From contig NC_018946.1 of assembly GCF_000304475.1 (NCBI RefSeq), positions 434,001 to 498,000 on the forward strand: DNA of 64,000 nucleotides, given 5' to 3'. This document shows, one piece after another, positions 18,950 to 26,012 of the stretch; positions within the stretch are counted from its first letter, which is position 1; the number at the start of each line of letters is the position of its first letter. This DNA comes from Kazachstania africana CBS 2517. Its lineage: Eukaryota > Ascomycota > Saccharomycetes > Saccharomycetales > Saccharomycetaceae. The notes under the pieces are model-generated. The model did no database searches, was not told where the DNA came from, and was given only the letters and a program-made list of their open reading frames with translations. Position numbers and translations under genes: made by a program.

Positions 18950-19101
18950 TTAGACGAATATTGGTTTTTACTGTATGGTTTAATTCAAATTTCACACTTT
19001 ATTTTTGTTTCGTATACTATAACTAATTCTTAGATCTTATTTATTACTGCAATGTCATCGATTAGCAACACCCCAAGAGAGGAAAAGACTTCTATCGGTC
19101 A
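18950..19101 (+). mobile_element. LTR 3' portion (R-U5-like), direct copy
   Basis: 152 bp matching 13424-13575, ending at GGTCA with the embedded gag start (ATG at 19052, then about 17 Gag codons). It lacks the U3 part and is not followed by a primer-binding site. Confidence 0.88.
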
Positions 19102-19205
19102 CGAAAGGATCTCTGGACAAGTCTGCAACGCTGTTGCATTATGTTCGGAACTAATTTTATGTATTGCTTAGGGTTATATCGTCCTTATGAAAACATCAAA
19201 TTATT

Positions 19206-19306
19206 GAAGCGGTGGCTCAATGGTAGAGCTTTCGACTCCAGTTAAAATCTGGAACTTCCGGAAAATTGCAATCGAAGGGTTGCAGGTTCAATTCCTGTCC
19301 GTTTCA
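19206..19306 (+). tRNA. tRNA-Trp (CCA) with intron
   Basis: Exons 19206-19241 and 19271-19306 with a 29-nt intron (19242-19270) just 3' of the anticodon, the usual position in fungal tRNA-Trp. The spliced tRNA is 72 nt. Anticodon CCA sits in TTCGACTCCA and the T arm is GGTTCAATTCC. Base 37 is G, where I recall A in S. cerevisiae. A seven-T terminator is at 19310-19316. Confidence 0.95.
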
Positions 19307-19871
19307 AAATTTTTTTACGTATTTTTTTTGCCACTGAAATCAGTATATATGAGTAAATGGACTAATAGAATTTGAAATATACATATATGAGGTCCAATCT
19401 ACTTACTTAGCACGGAGAGTTTCTCAGCTTTGTCCCATTGAGGATCGTAATACCACTGAAACCTTGAAAAGATAGTATTCATTAACGGCGAAGTCCTGTA
19501 ATGTATACAAAGCGAGTTATTTGCAGCAATAGACGATTCTTTCACTATTGCACTCGCTGATTTACACAAACAGTACAGATGATACAACTGTCTTCTAGTC
19601 ATTGCTTGGGAATGCATATACTACTTTCACTATCACTACTTGTCTACTATAAGTATATACATTTTTTCCCTCAATATTAAATGGTTTAAACGTATCAAAT
19701 TTCATTTAATATAAGCGAAACCGAATAATTAATCGATCAACAAACCCTTATTTATTTGTTTGATTTGTTCATTTAATGATAGAACCAAGGGAACATTATA
19801 AGGAATTCTCTATCTCCAGTGTGAACTGATTGCAAAGGAACTGTGAAAACAATCAATAAAGTAATTGTACT
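19307..19871. other. Intergenic region upstream of OM14
   Basis: Contains the tRNA-Trp terminator and the OM14 promoter. A 72-codon frame on the minus strand (19399-19617) matches nothing I know and is not called. Confidence 0.6.
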
Positions 19872-20375
19872 ATGGCTTACCCTTTGTATGTTTAATCCCT
19901 TCTTTCGTCTCTTGCTCATCATTGTTTTACTAACATTCTACTCAGCGACGATCCAATAAAGCAAACCACCAAGATTGACCAACCTTTAGGAACACAATCA
20001 ACTACTCCAAACGTGTCTCCTCCGGCCCCTCCCCCCAGCGACGGTACTTCTAAGGGTTATTGCGCTAGAACTCACGACTTCCTTTCAGCAGGTTTGCATA
20101 AATGCAAAACATATGTCCTATCAACTAAGGAGTATCTATCTACCAAGACATGCAACTTCACCAAAACTTTAGCTAATCCTATCGTCTTCTTGAATTTCCT
20201 ATTTTGGTCAGCCTCTCTATCGTCGTTATTCATCTACTATATCAAGTACGAAAAATCATTCCTTCAAGATAGATCAAATAAATTCATCTGGAGCTCTTTG
20301 GCCGGTTTAGGTACATTGTTGACCTTCGACACCTTGGTTTCCAAGAAATATTACGATAGCACTAAGAAAGATTAG
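19872..20375 (+). CDS. OM14: Om14, outer-mitochondrial-membrane protein (spliced)
   Basis: Exon 1 is 19872-19885 (14 nt, starting ATGGCTTACCC) and exon 2 is 19946-20375; together they encode 147 residues. The 60-nt intron has GTATGT at its 5' end, TACTAAC at 19928-19934 and CAG at 19943-19945. S. cerevisiae OM14 is also spliced near its start. The protein has two to three hydrophobic segments (around VFLNFLFWSASLSSLFIYYI and FIWSSLAGLGTLLTF). It is a receptor for the ribosome-associated NAC complex at mitochondria, supporting co-translational import. ROT2 follows on the same strand, as in the YBR230C-YBR229C order. Confidence 0.92.
19886..19945 (+). other. OM14 intron
   Basis: GTATGT donor, TACTAAC branch site, CAG acceptor; removing it joins ATGGCTTACCCTTT to CGACGATCC in frame. 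Confidence 0.93.
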
Positions 20376-20528
20376 CTTCTTATGGTTATATATATGTACG
20401 TCTATATGTGTTCTATAATTTATATGTACTTGGGTTTTTTATATGTGAACGGATAGCCTAGTATGAAAAATTTTATCTCTATTTATGATGTCTAATCAAG
20501 AAATCAGGTAGGCAAGAGATCTTCCAGA

Positions 20529-23309
20529 ATGCTCATTTGGAAACTCATATGGTTATTACTATCAGTTTGTCATCTCTGTAATGCATTCAGTGATTATCTG
20601 TTGAAAAAATGCGATCAATCTGGCTTTTGTCAAAGAAATAGACATTACGCATCACAAATTGATTCTTCAAAATCATACTATGCCATCGATGAAGGTACTT
20701 TACATTGGAATGATACTGTACTATCTGCCACAATAATAAAGACCGTCAAGGGGAACCCAATTGCTCGATTGCCCTTTACATTGACGTATTTCCAAAATTT
20801 GGATTCCTTACGTTTCACAATCGATGAAATCAGAGAAATCGATGAATCCTCTTTCATTATAGACACCAACAGATACAATGAAACGTGGAAATGGTCCTTT
20901 GAAAAGTTGCCACAGTCTGATACACTGACCGTCAAAAAGATCAAGTCGAACGCTTTCTCATGGTTTAAGACTGTACAGAATATTATCACCATTGAAAACT
21001 CCAATAACGACTTGAAAATTGAGTTATCAATGGATTCTTTCCACTTGGATATATATCATAACAGCGAAAAAGTCATCTCAGTAAATGAAAAATCGTTATT
21101 AAATATCGAACATTATCGTACCCCAGAATTGAATGAAGAGAACGTTAATGTGGAAGAATCCATTTTCAATATGTTTCACGATAATTTCCAATATTCAAGA
21201 GATGATTCCATGCCATTGGGCCCTGAATCGGTCGGTTTGGATTTCAAACTGTATAATTTTAATTCAGTTTACGGAATACCTGAGCATGCCGATTCATTAA
21301 GATTAAAGGATACAAGAAATTCTGATCCATATCGTTTATTCAATGTCGATGTCTTTGAATATAATATCAATAGTACGATGCCAACTTACGGTTCCATCCC
21401 ACTAATGATTTCAACAAATACTAGGAATGAATCCATAGGTTTGTTCTGGAACAATGCCGCGGACACTTGGATCGATATCAAGTACGAAGACAAAGATACA
21501 TTAACACATTGGTACTCTGAGAATGGTATCATCGATGTAGTGCTACTTTTCGGCTCAAAACCTACTGATATTATATCTCAATACGTAGAGTTGACAGGGA
21601 AACCTGCTTTACCTTTAATTTCATCAATTGGTTACCATCAATGTCGTTGGAACTATAATGATGAACTTGATGTTTTGAATGTTGAAAATGGCCTTGATTC
21701 AATGGGAATCCCATTCGATTTTATATGGCTGGATTTGGAATACACAGATGACAAAAAATTCTTCACTTGGAAACTAGACTCATTCGGCAATCCCTTACGT
21801 CTTTTGAAGAAACTAAACCAATTAGGTAGAAATTTGGTGGTCCTCATTGATCCTCATTTGAAAGATAACTATTTTGTTAGCGACTTGCTAAAAACAAAGA
21901 GCGTTGAAGTAAAAAATTATCTTAACCAGACATTTGTAGGTCATTGTTGGCCAGGTGATTCAATCTGGATAGATACGTTATCACAATTTGGCCAATCAGT
22001 TTGGTTTGAATTATTTAAGAATTTTACATCGAGTTTCGTTTCAAACAATTTGTTTAATTTGCATTTTTGGAATGATATGAATGAACCCTCAATATTTAAT
22101 GGCCCAGAGACAACGGCTCCTAAAGATTTAATTCATGATGGAAGAGAAGAACGATCCATTCACAATCTCTACGGACTTACAGTTCATGAAGCTACTTATG
22201 CTTCAATTAAAGAACTATATCATTCTATGAAAAGACCTTTCATTTTGACTAGATCATTCTTTGCAGGCTCTCAAAGAACTGCAGCAACATGGACAGGTGA
22301 TAATGTAGCCTCATGGGACTACCTGAAAGTTTCAATTCCAATGGTATTAACGAACAATATTGCGGGTATGCCATTCATTGGTGCAGATGTAGCTGGTTTC
22401 GTGGGTAATCCAAGTAACGAACTAATTATACGTTGGTATCAAGCAGGTATATGGTACCCATTCTTTAGAGCGCACGCTCATATTGATTCAATGAGAAGAG
22501 AACCATATCTTCTTGATAATTCCACAAGAAACATTGTTCGTGAAACTATCCAATTAAGATATTCATTGCTTCCTACTTTTTATACAGCATTTTACGAATC
22601 GAGTTCGAGTGGTTCACCCATCGCTAAACCAATGGTTTTCCAGTATAATAATTACGAGGAATTTTATGATATCGATGATCAATTTTATATTGGGGACTTT
22701 GGCCTTCTCATCAAACCAATAACCGATGAAGGTGCTACTACAACCACCATATATTTCCCACCAGGAATATTTTATGATTTAAAATCAATGAAATCTTTCC
22801 AAGTGGAAGAACATGCTCAAAGGATCGAAGTACCGGCCCCTGTTGAAAAGGTTCCAGCTTTCATTGAAGGGGGACACATAATTACAAAACGAGAAAGATC
22901 TAGAAGATCAACAAAACCAATGACCAATGATCCATATACCTTAGTTATCGCTCCAGGTTTAGCGAACAATGCACAAGGCAAACTCTATGTCGATGATGGA
23001 GAATCGTTCGATTATCAAAACGGAGAGTCCATTGAAACCATCTTTACTTTGAGTAATGGAGAGGTACTAACCAACAATGTTGTTCACGGTCATTCACTCC
23101 GTTCAGAAACACTGGGCAATTTGAAAATCGAAAAGATTATTATTGGTCTCACTCAACAGAACGGTGATTTATTGAAAGATTTTGTAAATATCAACTCAAA
23201 TGGCGAAGAGTACCAAATACCTGTTCACAAAAATGCAGAAGGAACAATGGCATTTATCAAGGACCCATTAGTGTCAATTGACGAAAACTGGGAAATATCA
23301 TTCAATTAA
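20529..23309 (+). CDS. ROT2: Glucosidase II catalytic alpha subunit
   Basis: A 926-residue glycoside hydrolase family 31 enzyme of the ER lumen that trims the two inner alpha-1,3-linked glucoses from N-glycans during quality control. The N-terminal signal peptide is MLIWKLIWLLLSVCHLCNAF. The GH31 nucleophile motif WNDMNEPSIF is at about residues 514-523 (Asp516), with the upstream FIWLDLEYTDDKKFF and downstream TRSFFAGSQR and GADVAGF motifs conserved. Length is close to S. cerevisiae Rot2 (954 aa). No ER-retention tetrapeptide is seen, as expected, because retention depends on the beta subunit. Confidence 0.98.
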   Translation: MLIWKLIWLLLSVCHLCNAFSDYLLKKCDQSGFCQRNRHYASQIDSSKSYYAIDEGTLHWNDTVLSATIIKTVKGNPIARLPFTLTYFQNLDSLRFTIDEIREIDESSFIIDTNRYNETWKWSFEKLPQSDTLTVKKIKSNAFSWFKTVQNIITIENSNNDLKIELSMDSFHLDIYHNSEKVISVNEKSLLNIEHYRTPELNEENVNVEESIFNMFHDNFQYSRDDSMPLGPESVGLDFKLYNFNSVYGIPEHADSLRLKDTRNSDPYRLFNVDVFEYNINSTMPTYGSIPLMISTNTRNESIGLFWNNAADTWIDIKYEDKDTLTHWYSENGIIDVVLLFGSKPTDIISQYVELTGKPALPLISSIGYHQCRWNYNDELDVLNVENGLDSMGIPFDFIWLDLEYTDDKKFFTWKLDSFGNPLRLLKKLNQLGRNLVVLIDPHLKDNYFVSDLLKTKSVEVKNYLNQTFVGHCWPGDSIWIDTLSQFGQSVWFELFKNFTSSFVSNNLFNLHFWNDMNEPSIFNGPETTAPKDLIHDGREERSIHNLYGLTVHEATYASIKELYHSMKRPFILTRSFFAGSQRTAATWTGDNVASWDYLKVSIPMVLTNNIAGMPFIGADVAGFVGNPSNELIIRWYQAGIWYPFFRAHAHIDSMRREPYLLDNSTRNIVRETIQLRYSLLPTFYTAFYESSSSGSPIAKPMVFQYNNYEEFYDIDDQFYIGDFGLLIKPITDEGATTTTIYFPPGIFYDLKSMKSFQVEEHAQRIEVPAPVEKVPAFIEGGHIITKRERSRRSTKPMTNDPYTLVIAPGLANNAQGKLYVDDGESFDYQNGESIETIFTLSNGEVLTNNVVHGHSLRSETLGNLKIEKIIIGLTQQNGDLLKDFVNINSNGEEYQIPVHKNAEGTMAFIKDPLVSIDENWEISFN

Positions 23310-23354
23310 ATATGTAGTATACGCGTATTTATTGGCAAAAAGTTTAAGGAACAC

Positions 23355-24257
23355 TTAACTATATAATGAATTCAAAAGTGAGGAATATTTAACAACAATT
23401 GTCCATGGCAAAACGGTAGAACAGTTCGGACATTTTCCAGACGTAGGTATTAGATGCAGTCTGCCATCCTTCTCTGTTTCTTGATCAAGAAAAAAATTAT
23501 ATAAACATGATAAGTGACATATGGATTTGCACATTTCATTTGTGCACAATGCTATGAATGGCTTCAGTAACTTATCGTCTGATGTGTAATCAAATTTATC
23601 ATGACATATAAAGCATGACATCTCGCCAAATTTGAGCATCTCTTCATATCGCTCCAAATAATCTTCATCCTGTTGTATGAAACTATTATAATGCTCTTGT
23701 ATTAAACTTTGATGTTTATCAGCGTATTCCAGCATAGCGTCGACACTAAGGTCTTTGAAGTCGTTTTTTGAAAGTATTGGCTGTGAACATGTCAACTTAT
23801 CAGTCTCACAATCTATTGACTCAATATGAAATTTATTGCAGTCCCAAATTTCCTTGACAACATTGCTATAGAAATGTATCTTCAAATTCATAAATTTGAA
23901 AAATGAGTGTTTCAACAGCAATTTGACATTTGCTAGCTTGTGATGCGGTGATCTCCCACCATTTTTATTCTTAACCACCCTATCATCAGTCGAAATAAAC
24001 CGGGTCTTATACCCATGTTGCCATGCATGTTCAAACTGGAGTGCAGCAATGTTATTTGGAAATCCATACACAATAGCAACCATTTCCCAGGGCCTAGCCC
24101 CCAATTTCTTCGTTCTATAAGCTCCACCGTTTGTCAGATCACCATTATGCTGTCTTAATCTTCGAGCGGGATTTGGAGTGGACCCAATATAAAATGACTG
24201 TCTCTTATTAATTGACTGCAACAAATAGCAGCAGTAAAAAGAGCTAAAATCAGTCAT
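23355..24257 (-). CDS. SLX1: Slx1, structure-specific endonuclease subunit
   Basis: Catalytic subunit of the Slx1-Slx4 nuclease that cuts branched DNA at stalled forks, especially in rDNA. The N-terminal GIY-YIG domain is clear (FYCCYLLQ...SFYIGSTPNPARRLRQHNG, residues 6-38, then RPWEMV). The C-terminus carries the RING-like zinc finger (CFICHDKF ... CHLSC ... CPNC). The open frame reaches 24266 but lacks an ATG there; the first ATG is at 24257, giving 300 aa (S. cerevisiae 304). Divergent from MCX1, 133 bp apart. Confidence 0.96.
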   Translation of the reverse strand: MTDFSSFYCCYLLQSINKRQSFYIGSTPNPARRLRQHNGDLTNGGAYRTKKLGARPWEMVAIVYGFPNNIAALQFEHAWQHGYKTRFISTDDRVVKNKNGGRSPHHKLANVKLLLKHSFFKFMNLKIHFYSNVVKEIWDCNKFHIESIDCETDKLTCSQPILSKNDFKDLSVDAMLEYADKHQSLIQEHYNSFIQQDEDYLERYEEMLKFGEMSCFICHDKFDYTSDDKLLKPFIALCTNEMCKSICHLSCLYNFFLDQETEKDGRLHLIPTSGKCPNCSTVLPWTIVVKYSSLLNSLYS

Positions 24258-24390
24258 TATACTCAAATATTATCTGAACGGTATCCTCTTCGAGCTATGA
24301 TGTAAACTTTTTTGAAAATTTTGAATGTCTAAAGTTCAATATCGTCAAATACTCTGGGTAAAATAGGTGACAACGTATAAGCTACTAAAG

Positions 24391-25896
24391 ATGTTTAGCA
24401 TGCTTTCTCGAAGAACTGCGGTTTTCGTAGGAAGAAGTAAGTTAAGTAGTACCATTGCAATAAGAACTCTAATTGGATCAAGTAAAGTTGAGGCCATCCC
24501 ATCTCCGAGAAAGATCAAAAAGCAGTTAGATGAGTATATCATAGGACAAGAGACTAGCAAGAAAGTACTCAGTGTAGCTGTCTATAACCATTACTTGCGA
24601 GTTAATGACAAGTTGAGAAAGAATGAGATCAAGAAGCAAAAGAAACTGCTGGAATTGAACAAATCTTTGAGTGTTGAGTCATCGAATTCTGAAGCTACTG
24701 CTGGATTGAAGAGTATTAAGCGACAACTGGATAATCTAGAAGATGCCGACTTGGAATTAAGTAAAAGTAATGTTCTCGTGGTTGGGCCCTCTGGTTCTGG
24801 TAAAACGCTGTTGGCGACTACTTTGGCAAGAATACTGGATGTTCCTATTGCTGTCACAGATTGTACGCAATTGACCCAGGCTGGTTATATCGGTCAGGAT
24901 GTAGAAGTTTGCATTGAAAGACTGTTGGTTAATGCAAATTTTGATGTTTCTAAGGCAGAAAGGGGAATCATTGTTTTGGATGAAATTGATAAACTTTCTA
25001 AGCCTGCTGCAAGTATAGGTACGAAGGACGTTTCAGGCGAGGGTGTCCAACAGTCATTATTGAAGATAATTGAGGGCCATAAAGTTGAATTAACTGTTAA
25101 AAGACCCGTAAAGTCTCAGAAGGGTAATGAGAATAAGAACCAAGTCACGACGACAAAGGAGGAAAATTTTGTCATTGACACATCTAATATTCTGTTCATG
25201 ATTATGGGAGCATTTGTTGGACTGGATAAGCATGTTGTAAATAGAATTAATGCTTTGAAGGATAGCAATAAAAAGGGAAAAGAAGAAGGAACAAAGAACT
25301 CAGAGGAGAAGAAAAGATCAAAATTTGGTAACTTTATTGAAGACGTAGAGTTACCAAATGGCGAAAAGGTCTCTGCCCTAAGTTTAACTACTCCAACGGA
25401 TTTAGTCGGTTTTGGGCTAATACCTGAACTGGTAGGAAGAGTCCCTATAATCACGGCATTGGATCCTTTACAAACTACCGATTTGTATAATATTCTGAGA
25501 GAGCCTAAGAATGCTCTTCTGGACCAATATGAGTACATCTTCAAACAATTTGGTGTCAGGTTATGCGTAACCAAAAAAGCCATCAAAAGAATTGCACAGC
25601 TGGCATTAAACGAAGGTACAGGCGCAAGAGGGTTAAGAGGTGTCATGGAAAGGCTTTTACTCAACGTTAATTTTGAAAGTCCCGATTCTGGTATCTCATA
25701 TGTTTTGATAGATGAGTCAACAGTGAACTCTTTACAACAGACAAAGTATTCTTTAGCAACACATGTAGACGCCAAATACTACTTAAGCTCTCAACAAGGT
25801 GATCTGATCCGGGACGCCTCGAGGGAAGACATCATATTAGCTGGATTACTGGAGAAAGAATTTTTACGAACATCGGTCATTGAAAGAAAGAATTAA
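24391..25896 (+). CDS. MCX1: Mcx1, mitochondrial ClpX-type unfoldase
   Basis: AAA+ ATPase of the mitochondrial matrix that activates 5-aminolevulinate synthase (Hem1) for heme synthesis. Walker A GPSGSGKT is at residues 132-139, Walker B VLDEID has Asp197/Glu198, and the ClpX signature RGLRGVMERLLL is near residue 420. The bacterial zinc-binding domain is absent, as in yeast. An Arg/Ser-rich N-terminus suits mitochondrial targeting. The frame extends to 24367 without ATG; start set at 24391 (501 aa; S. cerevisiae 520). A charged, Lys/Glu-rich insert between about residues 230 and 320 interrupts the ATPase core. Confidence 0.95.
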   Translation: MFSMLSRRTAVFVGRSKLSSTIAIRTLIGSSKVEAIPSPRKIKKQLDEYIIGQETSKKVLSVAVYNHYLRVNDKLRKNEIKKQKKLLELNKSLSVESSNSEATAGLKSIKRQLDNLEDADLELSKSNVLVVGPSGSGKTLLATTLARILDVPIAVTDCTQLTQAGYIGQDVEVCIERLLVNANFDVSKAERGIIVLDEIDKLSKPAASIGTKDVSGEGVQQSLLKIIEGHKVELTVKRPVKSQKGNENKNQVTTTKEENFVIDTSNILFMIMGAFVGLDKHVVNRINALKDSNKKGKEEGTKNSEEKKRSKFGNFIEDVELPNGEKVSALSLTTPTDLVGFGLIPELVGRVPIITALDPLQTTDLYNILREPKNALLDQYEYIFKQFGVRLCVTKKAIKRIAQLALNEGTGARGLRGVMERLLLNVNFESPDSGISYVLIDESTVNSLQQTKYSLATHVDAKYYLSSQQGDLIRDASREDIILAGLLEKEFLRTSVIERKN

Positions 25897-26012
25897 TGCA
25901 TTTTATTGATAAGTAACTCATGTATATAGATGATAAACTGTTATTTCGGTCATAAAAACACATTTTAACTTATATATAATTATAAGCCAGCTGTTATGAA
26001 TGGGATATCATT

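Larger units (their letters stand above)
17802..19101 (+). repeat. Right arm of the 2.75 kb inverted repeat
   Basis: Reverse-complement match to 16353-17649. It holds the second toxin-like gene, its 148 bp 3' region, a 12-A run and a 152 bp LTR piece ending in GGTCA. It ends 104 bp upstream of tRNA-Trp. Confidence 0.95.
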
